Shown here one piece after another: positions 33,965-42,638 of a stretch of DNA of 50,095 nt. The stretch spans positions 1 through 50,095 of the forward strand of contig NZ_KL370780.1 in NCBI RefSeq assembly GCF_000701405.1. The letters are read 5' to 3'. This stretch comes from Deinococcus marmoris DSM 12784 (GTDB taxonomy: Bacteria; Deinococcota; Deinococci; Deinococcales; Deinococcaceae). How positions within the stretch are numbered: the stretch's first letter is position 1; the number at the start of each line of letters is the position of its first letter. The notes under the pieces were generated by a model. It was not told where the DNA came from. It saw only the letters and a program-made list of their open reading frames with translations, and did not search any database. The position numbers and the translations under genes were made by a program.

Positions 33965-36016
33965 TCACTTCACCACGATGCCGTCCAGCCACGGATGCAG
34001 CGGGGGCAGCTTGCCCGCCTTCAGCCGCGCGCGCCACGCCTCGTCGGTCAGGCGCTGCGAGACAGGAACCGTGAACTCGTACTGCGAGTACACGCCGCCG
34101 CGCGCGATCTGCTGCCCGCCGCGCCCGTCCGGCACCACGGCGTACACCTCGTGGATGGTGCCGGTGGCCTCCTCCAGCGCGAGGCCACCCGCCGTCGCCA
34201 CATCCGCCACCACGCCCGCGTAGGGTTGCTCATCGAAGGAAGGGGCGCCGCCCTCGTCCCCACCCTCGGGATCGGTGCTGGCAATCTTGAGCTGCTCCAG
34301 CCAGCCGCCGAAGAAGTGGATACGGTCATAACTGTCACGGCTCAAGGGCTGCCCGGCCAGTTGTTTGGCGCTGACGGTCTTCAGAAACGCCAGCATGTCG
34401 CGCAGTTGCGTCAGGTTGTTGTCGGTGCGCTCGGAAAGAATGTTCTGATCGGTGAGGACGCGGCGGGTCAGGGCCTCCAGCGCCAGCAGCCGCGTCCAGA
34501 CCTGGGCATTCGGCTCCACATAGCCGCGCGGGTGTTCGGGTTCCTCGCCCCCACCCATCTCCACCATGACCTGTTTGGCGTACAGCAGTGTGTCGTGGCG
34601 TAGCTCGGTCCACGATCCCAGCGCGGTGAGCATTTCCTTGCGCGTCCACGCGGGCGTCCGCATGAAGGCCGGATAGCGGCTGTCACGCGCTTCGGGTGCG
34701 GCCAGCGCCTGCAACACGTACAACCAGCCGCTGTAGACGTTGGTGTTCCAGTCGGCGGGTTTCAGGGCCGCGAACTGCGTGCGGGTCTTGGTCATCTGCG
34801 GGCCGTAGTTGGCGTAGGCGGTGTCGCCCAGCTTTCCCAGCTCGTTCAGCGCGGCGCCGCTGCCCAGGGCGGCGAGCAGGTCCAGGCCACGCGGCAGGGC
34901 ACGCGGCTTCTGTTGGGTGCCCACCTCGCGGTAGACGAGTTGTTGCAGGGCCGCGCCGTCCAGCGTGAAGCGCTGTCCCAGCAACCGGAAGCCCAGCGTC
35001 TCGCGCTGGCGGACGTCTGCGCCCTCGCCGGGTTTTGCCACCACGAAAACACTGTTGACGCGGGGCGGCGGCAGCTTGGAAAGGGCCGCCTGAAATGCTG
35101 TCAGGGTGCTTGCCTCGCCCAGCTTGCGAATGTTGCCACCCGTCGCCGTCTGAAGGGCCGTGGCGTACTGCCGGTAGTTCAGATCGTCACTCGCGCCGAT
35201 CAGCAGCGCGGTGGGATCGTACAGGCGCGCCCACAGCTTCTGCGCCTGAGCGTCTCCGGTCAGCAGGTTCGTGATCAGCGCCGCCGTGCGCGTCTCGTCA
35301 GGCTTCGTGACCCGCAGGTTGATGCGGCCCAGCCAGGTCAGCGTGCGAAAGTAGCGTTTCAGTGTCTCGGAACGGGTGTAGTGTCCGCGCGGCACATACT
35401 GCGAATAGTCTTCCAGCATCTCCGAGGCCGCGAAGATGGGTGAGGGCGCGGCTCCAGCGTGGGCGTCGATCAGTTTCAACTCTGCGGCCACCAGCGGTGC
35501 GACTTCTGCCGGCACCGGGGCTGCCGGGTCCGCCAGTTTCTGCGCGACGGCCAGGTAAGCCAGCGCCCGCCGCGCGTCGGCTTCCAGTGGCGTGCTGCGC
35601 AGCGCCTTCAACTGTTTCTGTGCGCCTCCCACCAGCCGCGCCGTGAGCTGCTGGGCCGCCGGCGCGAGGGTCTCGCGTTCCAGATCGCGCAGCATTTTGT
35701 CGAAGACCAGATGGTAGATGTGCAGCACCGAGTCCGTGGTCACGAAGACCGGTTGCTCGGCGTACCGGGTGGCCTCGTACACCGCGTCGAACTGCCGCCA
35801 CCCAGCAGGGGCGATCACGAAACCTTGCCGGGCGAGGGCCGCGCGCTGCGCCGCGTTCAGGGCAGGAAAATCCAGGTCCGGGTTGCCCCTGAGCAGGCCG
35901 GGGTTGCTGAGGGCGTTGAAGTTGACCGGCAGCGTGGACGCCGCCCCCACACCGGCAGAAAGGGTCATGAAACAGGACAGGGCCAGCGTCGGGCGACAGG
36001 TCATCATGATGTCCAT
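33965..36016 (-). CDS. Secreted DUF3160-domain protein
   Basis: 683 residues from the ATG at 36016; starts at 36025 (GTG), 36007 and 36004 are also possible because no clear ribosome site is visible. An N-terminal signal (ending near GVGAAS) precedes a long, mainly helical DUF3160 domain with PVFVTTDSVLHIYHLVFDKML, GRINLRV, RYPAFMRTPAWTRKEMLTALGSW and a C-terminal DVATAGGLALEEATGTIHEVYAV block. The function of this family is not known. It heads a three-gene minus-strand operon with the CapA-like and FG-GAP-like genes. Confidence 0.85.
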   Translation of the reverse strand: MDIMMTCRPTLALSCFMTLSAGVGAASTLPVNFNALSNPGLLRGNPDLDFPALNAAQRAALARQGFVIAPAGWRQFDAVYEATRYAEQPVFVTTDSVLHIYHLVFDKMLRDLERETLAPAAQQLTARLVGGAQKQLKALRSTPLEADARRALAYLAVAQKLADPAAPVPAEVAPLVAAELKLIDAHAGAAPSPIFAASEMLEDYSQYVPRGHYTRSETLKRYFRTLTWLGRINLRVTKPDETRTAALITNLLTGDAQAQKLWARLYDPTALLIGASDDLNYRQYATALQTATGGNIRKLGEASTLTAFQAALSKLPPPRVNSVFVVAKPGEGADVRQRETLGFRLLGQRFTLDGAALQQLVYREVGTQQKPRALPRGLDLLAALGSGAALNELGKLGDTAYANYGPQMTKTRTQFAALKPADWNTNVYSGWLYVLQALAAPEARDSRYPAFMRTPAWTRKEMLTALGSWTELRHDTLLYAKQVMVEMGGGEEPEHPRGYVEPNAQVWTRLLALEALTRRVLTDQNILSERTDNNLTQLRDMLAFLKTVSAKQLAGQPLSRDSYDRIHFFGGWLEQLKIASTDPEGGDEGGAPSFDEQPYAGVVADVATAGGLALEEATGTIHEVYAVVPDGRGGQQIARGGVYSQYEFTVPVSQRLTDEAWRARLKAGKLPPLHPWLDGIVVK

Positions 36017-36175
36017 ACAGTACACAGCGGGGGCAGGACAGTGGGAGACAGGTCAACCGATCTGCTGACGCAGGGCGCTGACTTCGCTGAAGTCGTTGTC
36101 GGTAGACAGGTGGAGATGTCGCGACTACATGGAACCCACACAGCCATTCTTCACAGAATGATGGCGCTGGTGCCT

Positions 36176-36324
36176 AGTGCAGCGTTCTTTAAGTTCTGAT
36201 ACCAGGGAATCTGAATCATTAGAATTTGGCAAATCAGTTTTCTGCCTTGAAATCGGCTGGCTTCAAAAACGCATCTCGCCTCGCACACTCCATCGAGATA
36301 TTAGAATTATCAGAACGCTGCACT
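36176..36324. repeat. MITE-like 149-bp element with terminal inverted repeats
   Basis: AGTGCAGCGTTCT (36176-36188) is repeated exactly in inverse orientation at 36312-36324; with gaps the similarity extends to about 26 bp (21 matches). The interior is AT-rich and has no gene. Length, inverted ends and lack of coding capacity fit a miniature element mobilised by an IS encoded elsewhere. No target duplication is obvious. It lies between the DUF3160 promoter region and the 3' end of the M20 peptidase gene. Confidence 0.65.
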
Positions 36325-36354
36325 GGGCCGACCGCTCTCTTGACCCGATTCGTC

Positions 36355-37452
36355 TTAGCTGGGGCTTTCGCTGAGCAGCAACTCGGCCAGCGCTCCGCTG
36401 TAAGCATCAATGTCGGCCACCTTGACCGATTCCTTGGTGGTGTGGGCCAGGCCCTCGTTGCCGGGTCCCCAGCCCACCGTGGGCCAGCCCGCGTTGGCGG
36501 TGTAACGGCCATCGGTAGCAAAGCGCCAGACGCCCGGCTCGGCGTGAAAGCGCGCGGCGTAGGGCAGCACCTTGAGGGCCAGCGGATCATTCGGCTCGGT
36601 CACGAAACCCGGCGTGTATTCCGGGGTCCACAGCGCCGAGAGTTCACCCTGAGCGGGCAGACCCTCCAGCAACTTCGCCAGCGTCTGCCGGTTGGAGGCG
36701 TCGTCCTCGTTGAAGCGCCAGTCGAGAATTGCCGTCACGGTGTTGGGCGTCAGGTTCTCGCTGCCGGAGTCGGTAAAGAGTTGCGTGACCGTCAGGGTCG
36801 AGGCACCGGTCACCGGGAAGTCGGGAAAGGTCAGGGCCTCGATACGCCTCAGCAGTTCGGCCAGCGCGAAGATGGGGTTCTCGTCCTTGATCGCCAGGCT
36901 GGCATGGTGGGCGCGGCCCTGAAGCTGCACCCGCACCCGCGCCGCGCCCCGGTGCCCCAGCATCAACTGGTTGCTCGACGGCTCGGCCACGATCACCGCG
37001 CCAATCTCGCCGGGTGGGTGGGCCACCAGATACGCCGCGCCGGGGCCGCCGATTTCCTCCTCGGCCGCCGCCACGATCCAGACGTCACTGCGCGGGCGCT
37101 CACCCTTTTCCAGCAGTGCGGCCAGCGCGTAGGTCTGGGCCGCCAGCGGACCCTTGATGTCCACCGCGCCGCGCCCGTGAATCACGCCCTTCTCCAGCAC
37201 TGCCTCGTAGGGGGGGTGTTCCCACAGCGCCGGGTCGCCCTCGTGGACGTGGTCGAGGTGGGTCAGCAGGAGCCAGGCCGCTCCCGGCTCGCGGCCCCGC
37301 ACCCGCGCCAGAGCGTTGCCGCCCGCGTCGGCCTGCACGTCCTCGAAGCCGAGCTGACGCCACTCCTGCAAGACCCGCTCGCGCAGCGTTTCTTCTTGCC
37401 CTGGCAGCGCCTGAATACGGATCAGGTCGCGCAGGAAATCGGTGGCACTCAT
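36355..37452 (-). CDS. M20-family metallopeptidase (possibly LysK-type [LysW]-lysine/ornithine hydrolase)
   Basis: 365 residues from the ATG at 37452. Zinc ligands and catalytic residues of the ArgE/DapE/CPG2 clan are visible: THLDH (64-68), RGAVDIKG (Asp98), AAAEEEIGG (Glu131/132), AEPSS (Glu157) and the C-terminal GLAHTTKES. The short dimerisation domain, TDGRYTANAGWPTVGWGPG and overall length resemble LysK, which releases lysine or ornithine from the LysW carrier in Thermus/Deinococcus lysine synthesis, but other amidohydrolases of the clan are possible. The gene is isolated and no other lysine genes are present here. Confidence 0.82.
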   Translation of the reverse strand: MSATDFLRDLIRIQALPGQEETLRERVLQEWRQLGFEDVQADAGGNALARVRGREPGAAWLLLTHLDHVHEGDPALWEHPPYEAVLEKGVIHGRGAVDIKGPLAAQTYALAALLEKGERPRSDVWIVAAAEEEIGGPGAAYLVAHPPGEIGAVIVAEPSSNQLMLGHRGAARVRVQLQGRAHHASLAIKDENPIFALAELLRRIEALTFPDFPVTGASTLTVTQLFTDSGSENLTPNTVTAILDWRFNEDDASNRQTLAKLLEGLPAQGELSALWTPEYTPGFVTEPNDPLALKVLPYAARFHAEPGVWRFATDGRYTANAGWPTVGWGPGNEGLAHTTKESVKVADIDAYSGALAELLLSESPS

Positions 37453-37645
37453 GTCGGCCACCCGCTGGCGACTGTGCCGGGCAGGAAGGAAATCTGGCGC
37501 GCGGCGCTGGCCTGCGGACCTGCGGGAAAGAGGGGAGTGGACCGTGCGGCCAACCTGGAAGCGGCGTTTTGCCTCATGCTGTGCAGTCTACAGAAAGGAG
37601 GCTCGGGCGGCGGCTTCACTCAGGAGTGGCCCAATCAATGACAGT

Positions 37646-37876
37646 GAGGGCACACTCCTCTTTCTCCTTACGGATAGGCGACAGGACTGGATTGCTGGCA
37701 ATCCGCTTTACGTTCGCCTTGAAGCTGGGGTCGGCGGCCTTCCTGCCAACTCGGTGGTGCTGCTGGATCAGGTGCGCGCCCTGGATGTGACCCGCATGGC
37801 CCGTTTATTGGGGAGGTTGAGCGTCACTGAATATGCACCCATCCAACAGGGCCTGAAGGGGCTGCTGAAGTTGTGA
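37646..37876 (+). pseudogene. MazF/PemK-like toxin remnant (C-terminal half only)
   Basis: The frame from about 37646 to the TGA at 37874 reads like the second half of a MazF/PemK ribonuclease: LLFLLTDRRQDWIAGNPLYV, GGLPANSVVLLDQVRALDVT, and LLGRLSVTEYAPIQQGLKGLL. The N-terminal half with the catalytic Arg region is missing and no antitoxin gene precedes it. It lies at the left end of a stretch with other broken genes, so it is read as a relic. Confidence 0.7.
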
Positions 37877-38013
37877 CCTGCTACCAGAAATTCCCGACGG
37901 TGAACGAAAAAGTGAATCTGATTGGCAATTGTGCCAGCACGTCGTGTGTGCCGGTACAACCACTGCCCACCCCCTCGGCCTTCACCCCCCTTGACGCCCA
38001 ACACAATTGCTAA

Positions 38014-38175
38014 TCAAGTACGTTTGAACTGGGCAGGACGCAGGTGGGGAATGTCTTGGCCGCCCATGCTCCAGTCCGGCAGCACCCAGTCGCCCCTCTG
38101 ATCGTTGGCCGCGTTGTCCCTGTGCCCACGCACTTCTGCCAGCACGGGCTTGCGCGCCACAAACAGTTCGCCCAT
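38014..38175 (-). pseudogene. Unidentified C-terminal protein fragment
   Basis: A minus-strand frame from an ATG at 38175 to TGA at 38014 encodes 53 residues (containing LAEVRGHRDN and GDWVLPDWSMGGQDIPHL) with codon use and composition like a real protein. It stops being protein-like exactly where similarity to the adjacent regulator pseudogene begins, suggesting that a rearrangement joined two gene fragments. The family was not recognised and it may be a chance frame. Confidence 0.3.
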
Positions 38176-38187
38176 GGCGCGGGTCCC

Positions 38188-39180
38188 GGGCTTGCGGCGG
38201 GCAACCCGCTGTTCGCTCTGGAATACTTCCGCTTTCTGACCCGCCTGGGAGCGCTGTGGAACGATGGGCAGAGCTGGCATTTCCGGGCACCTGTTTCGCT
38301 CGCACACGCTGCCGTCCACTGTTGAGGCGCTGATCGAGTTGGCGCTACAGGGCGCAGCAGATACACCCTCCCTGCAAGCCATCCTCGCGGCGTGGGGGCT
38401 GCTGGGTGCGGGCCGCCCGCCCTGTGGGTGCGGGTGGTGGGTGATCCAGCCGCCTTCGGAGCGGCGCGGGGCGAGCTGACCCGGCGCGGCGTCTTGCTAC
38501 GGGAAGACTTCGTGCATCCGCTCTACCGGGAGATGACCCCCGCGTCTGTTGCCCGCTTCCGTTTTGCGGGCAGCCGCGCGGCGGGCCGTGGTGGTTCTGA
38601 GAGACGAGCCGCTGGCAGCGTCGCACTCGCTGGGCTTGGGCTGACCTGAGCGGCGCCCAGACCCTGAAGTGGCTGATCTGGGCCGCAGAACGGCTGGAGG
38701 CGGCTGGACAGGTTGTCGGTGCGGCGCGTCAGTGGGCGCGGGCCGGCGAGTACGCGGATGGGGAAACGGCGTCCGGGCTGGCTTTGCGGGCGGCCCGACT
38801 GCTGCGCGAGGTGGACGTGGTGGAGGCGCCCCGGCTCGCGCAGCGTGCGTCCAGCAACCTGGCCCAGTTCGAGGCGGCCACCTGACTGGAGGCCGAACTG
38901 CTGGCGGCGCAGTGCAGGGCCGGTGAGGCTGAAGGGTTGCTGGCCCGTCTGCCCGCAGGCGCGCGCGGCGGTCAGGTCTGGTTCGGACGGCTGCTGTCGC
39001 TGCGCGGCAGCGGCCAGGACCACACGGGCGTGCTGGATTTGTTGCGCCAACACCCCGAGTGGTGGGAAAGCCTGGACCCGGACAGCGCGCGGCACGCGGC
39101 GTGGTCCCTGGCCCAGAGTGGGCGGGCAGACGAGGCTGACGCCCTACTGGCGCAGGTGACGGCAGGCACCTTCAAGGGTA
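38188..39180 (+). pseudogene. Decayed partial copy of the giant AAA/TPR regulator next door
   Basis: Fragments in all three forward frames align in order with residues about 197-520 of the intact protein at 39235-42375: GNPLFALEYFRFLTRLGALW, LPSTVEALIELALQGA, RRGVLLREDFVHPLYRE, then WLIWAAERLEAAGQVVGAAR, ASGLALRAARLLREVDVVEA, and LDLLRQHPEWWESLDPDSAR. At least two frameshifts (near 38325 and 38640) and an in-frame TGA at about 38892 interrupt it. Both the ATPase P-loop and the DNA-binding region are missing. It is most simply a partial tandem duplication, or an old paralogue eroded at both ends. Confidence 0.85.
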
Positions 39181-39234
39181 GGCCCTGCCGTTCCTCTTTT
39201 GCACCCAGTCAAACGGTACAACTGCCGAGAGCCT

Positions 39235-42200
39235 ATGCTGAAGATTCAGATGGATGTTCCCCTGTCAGTGCTGGGCCAGCGACTGCGCGCCTTAACCGCA
39301 CGGCGGGTTGGTCTGGCCGCGTTTTTGTGGGGCGAGGCTGGCATCGGTAAGTCCTATACCAGTCGGGCGCTGCTGCGCGAGACACCGTGCCGCAGCCTGA
39401 CGCTCCCGGCCGCCCTGCCCCTCCCCGAACTGATTCGCGCCCTGCCCCGTCCGCCCCGTCCCCGTGCCTGGATGCAGGCGGCGCTGGACAGTCTGCAGGC
39501 AGGCCAGTCCCTGACCACCCCGACAGCGGACGTTCTGGCCACTCTGCTGGGCCAACTCGCGCCTTTCGTCCTCTATCTCGAAGACCTTCACGAAGCCGAC
39601 GATTCTCAAAAGGAACTGACCTGTCAAGTGGCCGCCTCCGTGGCGCGTACCCGCGGGGCTGGCCTGCTGGTGAGCAGCCGTCTGCCGCCTCCGCTGAACT
39701 GGCCTGACAGCGGCCTGATGGTCCTGCTGGAACGGCTCTCCCTGCAGGTGTCCGCCGCCCTGCTGGAAGCCGAGGCTGGAACCGGGCTGCCAGATGAGGC
39801 CAGTGTGTGGATCTATGGACGGGCGTGCGGCAACCCGCTGTTCACGCTGGAATACTTCCGGCTGCTGGCCCGGCAGGGCCACCTCTGGAACGGCGGGGAC
39901 CGCTGGCGCTGGCGCGTCCCCAGCAGTCCATCGCTGCCTGTGACGGTGGAAGCGCTGATTGAGCGCACCCTGCAAGACGCCTCTGAGGGACCGCCCGGAA
40001 CTGTCCTACAGACCCTTGCATTGCTGCCTGAGGTGACTCAGGAGAGCTTATGCGCCTGCACGGACCTGACGGACACTGAGGTGAGTCAGGCCCTGGGACT
40101 TCTGGAACGCGTGGGAATCCTCAGGGGAAACGCCTTTGTCCATCCGCTCTACCGCGAGCTGGCGTTGAGCCTGCTGCCGCCGGGCCGCCGAGAGCCGCTG
40201 GCCCGGCGGGCCCTAGATATCTGGCAAGGTGATCTGGGAAGTGCGGCCCATCTGGTGGACGCTGCACAACTGCAGCCTGAAGCGGCGCTTAACTGGTTCC
40301 TTGGGGCGGCCAGACAGTTGCAGGCGGTGGGCGATCCAGTGCGGGCGGCGCGCTTGCTGGCAAAGGCCGTGTCGTACGCGGATCCGGCAACAGCGGCGGG
40401 TCTAGCTTTAGAAGCGGCGCAGGCGCTTCAGGAAATCGACGTCCCCGAGGCCACCCGCTTGGCGAAGCTTGCGGCGCAGAGTCCGGTGCAATCGGTACAG
40501 GCCATCTGGCTTCAGGCCGAGCTGCTGGCTGCTCAGGGTCAGGGCCACCAGGCCGAGGAGTTGCTGAACTGCCTGTACCCCGCTGAACGACAGGGAACCG
40601 CCTTCGTAGCACGCGTGCTGGGCCTGCGGGTGCAGGACAATGAGCGGCTGCTCGAGCTGCTGGACCAGCATCCCGAAGCCCTGCTGCACGCCACGCCAGC
40701 CGTGATGTACCGGGTAGGACGCGCGTTAGCCTACACGGGCCGCACAGATGAGGCGGCGGCCCTGGCCCAGCAGTTGTGGAACCAGCCTGGGCTGCCCACC
40801 AGAGCGCGGGTCATGGCGCTCAAGGTCAACTCTGTGGTGGCCCAGGTCCAAGCTGACTTCGGGGCCATGGAGCGGCTGGAGCGGGAGGTCTTTGAGCTGG
40901 TGCAGCCCAGTGGCAACCTGCGCCTGATGGACGCGGCGCTGTTCAACCGAGCGATGGCCTTGGGGACCCTGGGCCGTTACGCGGAGCGCACGGCATGTCT
41001 GGCGCAGGCGCTCGCAATCTGCCAGGAACTGGGCGACCCGGCGGCTTACGCCATCGCCCAGACCTCTTATGGTGGTGCGCTGACCGAAACCGGGGCCTAC
41101 GCGCAGGCTGAGACGGAACTGCTCGAAGCCCTGGCGCTGCTGGAGGGTCTGGAACTGACGGGCTACCTGGTGGACTGTAAATGCGCGCTCAGCGCGCTGT
41201 ACCGTCACTGGCAACCCCCGCACGGCCGGGTTCTGGCAGTGCGGTTTGGGCTGGCTGCCCTACGGGATGCCCAGACCCTGGGTGACCAGTGGGCGCTGGC
41301 TGGGACCCTGCCCACCGCCTCCCTGGCCTGCACCTGGACGGGTCAGCCGCTGCAGGCCTTGGACATGGCCGAGCAGGCCGTCACGCTCGCGACGCAGCTC
41401 GGCATGTCGCAGCTGCTTCAGGATGCTCAGGCAGCGCGGGGCGCCGCGCTGGTTGCCCTGCACCGCCCTGAGGCCATGGCTGCGCTGAGCCTGGCCGAGA
41501 GCCTGGCGCATGAGATGGGCGATCTTCTTGCAGCACATCTGGTAGGGCTGGAACTTGACGCCCTGAATAGGGACGAGGCGGCGGCCCAGACCCGTCTGGC
41601 CTGGTTCGAGGCTAGGGGACTCGGGCAGGGGATGGACAAGGCGCGGCAACTGTTCCCAGCGTTGCAGCGCACTTTCCTGGAGTCAAAGGGTCAGTCCCCA
41701 CTGGGAGAAGCGGCGAACCGGTTGGACGTCTTGGGCGAGATGCGGTGTGGTCCTGTGGGAAAGGCAGAAACCGTCCGGGGTCGCAAACGCCGTGATCTGC
41801 TGGCCTGTCTCCTGGAGGGTCGCCTGCGGGGTCGCCCGAACGTGTCCCGGCCGGAGCTGATGGATAGGTTGTACCCGCAAATTGAGGAGAATCGGGCGGC
41901 GGCGGCCCTCAAGGAACTGGTCCACCAGACCCGCGCGGCACTGGAGCCAGGCGTCATCCAGACCACCGAGGACGGCTACACCCTGGGTGAACTGCAAAGC
42001 GACGCTGAGGTCTTTCTGAAGACGGGTGAAACCCGCCTGTGGCGTGGCCTCTATTTGGCGGGAAACCATCTGGAGGCGGACGCCCTGATTCAAGACGCCC
42101 TGACACAGGCGTTGTGCGAACGGGCCGCCGCTGTCCTGGCCGCGGACCCCGCCGAGGCTGCCCGCGTGGGCCGGTTGCTGTGCGAAGTCAATCCCTATGA

Positions 42201-42375
42201 CCAAGCGGCCCTGGCCCTGACGTTGCGGGCATTGCGGGCTGCCGGAAGCCAGCGCAGCCTGAGGCACTTCTACGCCTCGGCCCGGCAGGGTTTTGAAGAG
42301 GTGGGCGAAGACCTGCCTGAAGACTGGGCGGCATTTCTGGAACTGCGCGGCACGGGAAGTCAAGCTTCGACTTGA
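39235..42375 (+). CDS. Large AAA/TPR regulator with C-terminal SARP-like winged helix and BTAD domain
   Basis: 1046 residues from the ATG at 39235 (GAGAG upstream; an upstream TTG at 39199 is less likely). An AAA/NTPase domain has Walker A GEAGIGKS (33-40) and Walker B FVLYLEDLHE (111-120). A long TPR-like helical region follows. At the C terminus, NRLDVLGEMRCG ... VRGRKRRDLLACLL and RPELMDRLYPQIEENRAAAA form an OmpR-like winged helix, followed by a BTAD-type helical domain. SARP regulators usually carry this DNA-binding module at the N terminus, so the order is reversed. Ligand and targets are unknown. Confidence 0.82.
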   Translation: MLKIQMDVPLSVLGQRLRALTARRVGLAAFLWGEAGIGKSYTSRALLRETPCRSLTLPAALPLPELIRALPRPPRPRAWMQAALDSLQAGQSLTTPTADVLATLLGQLAPFVLYLEDLHEADDSQKELTCQVAASVARTRGAGLLVSSRLPPPLNWPDSGLMVLLERLSLQVSAALLEAEAGTGLPDEASVWIYGRACGNPLFTLEYFRLLARQGHLWNGGDRWRWRVPSSPSLPVTVEALIERTLQDASEGPPGTVLQTLALLPEVTQESLCACTDLTDTEVSQALGLLERVGILRGNAFVHPLYRELALSLLPPGRREPLARRALDIWQGDLGSAAHLVDAAQLQPEAALNWFLGAARQLQAVGDPVRAARLLAKAVSYADPATAAGLALEAAQALQEIDVPEATRLAKLAAQSPVQSVQAIWLQAELLAAQGQGHQAEELLNCLYPAERQGTAFVARVLGLRVQDNERLLELLDQHPEALLHATPAVMYRVGRALAYTGRTDEAAALAQQLWNQPGLPTRARVMALKVNSVVAQVQADFGAMERLEREVFELVQPSGNLRLMDAALFNRAMALGTLGRYAERTACLAQALAICQELGDPAAYAIAQTSYGGALTETGAYAQAETELLEALALLEGLELTGYLVDCKCALSALYRHWQPPHGRVLAVRFGLAALRDAQTLGDQWALAGTLPTASLACTWTGQPLQALDMAEQAVTLATQLGMSQLLQDAQAARGAALVALHRPEAMAALSLAESLAHEMGDLLAAHLVGLELDALNRDEAAAQTRLAWFEARGLGQGMDKARQLFPALQRTFLESKGQSPLGEAANRLDVLGEMRCGPVGKAETVRGRKRRDLLACLLEGRLRGRPNVSRPELMDRLYPQIEENRAAAALKELVHQTRAALEPGVIQTTEDGYTLGELQSDAEVFLKTGETRLWRGLYLAGNHLEADALIQDALTQALCERAAAVLAADPAEAARVGRLLCEVNPYDQAALALTLRALRAAGSQRSLRHFYASARQGFEEVGEDLPEDWAAFLELRGTGSQAST

Positions 42376-42626
42376 GATTCAAAGTGGGATCGTGAGCAGC
42401 GATGTGGAGAGCCTTCCGCTCATCCCCATCCACGGCGCACGTGAATCGGATGAGAGCCGCCAGATCTCATCGCCTGCGGCAGCGTGGGCTTAACTTGGTG
42501 AAAGTCGAAGTTTTGTCCAATCTGCATGAACAGTCAACGATTCGGCTGTTGTAAAAGCTGCTTTCATTGCACAGCAGCATTTCTCGCCACTGGAACTGGC
42601 TTCTCATCCAGCCAGCTTCCCAGGTC

Positions 42627-42632
42627 TACACT
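42627..42632 (+). promoter_or_regulatory. Possible -10 element of a leaderless transcript
   Basis: TACACT fits the TANNNT consensus and ends 6 nt before the ATG at 42639, the spacing expected when transcription starts at the A of the start codon. No ribosome site is visible upstream of that ATG, and leaderless mRNAs are common in Deinococcus. The -35 region is not clear. Confidence 0.35.
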
Positions 42633-42638
42633 GAATCT

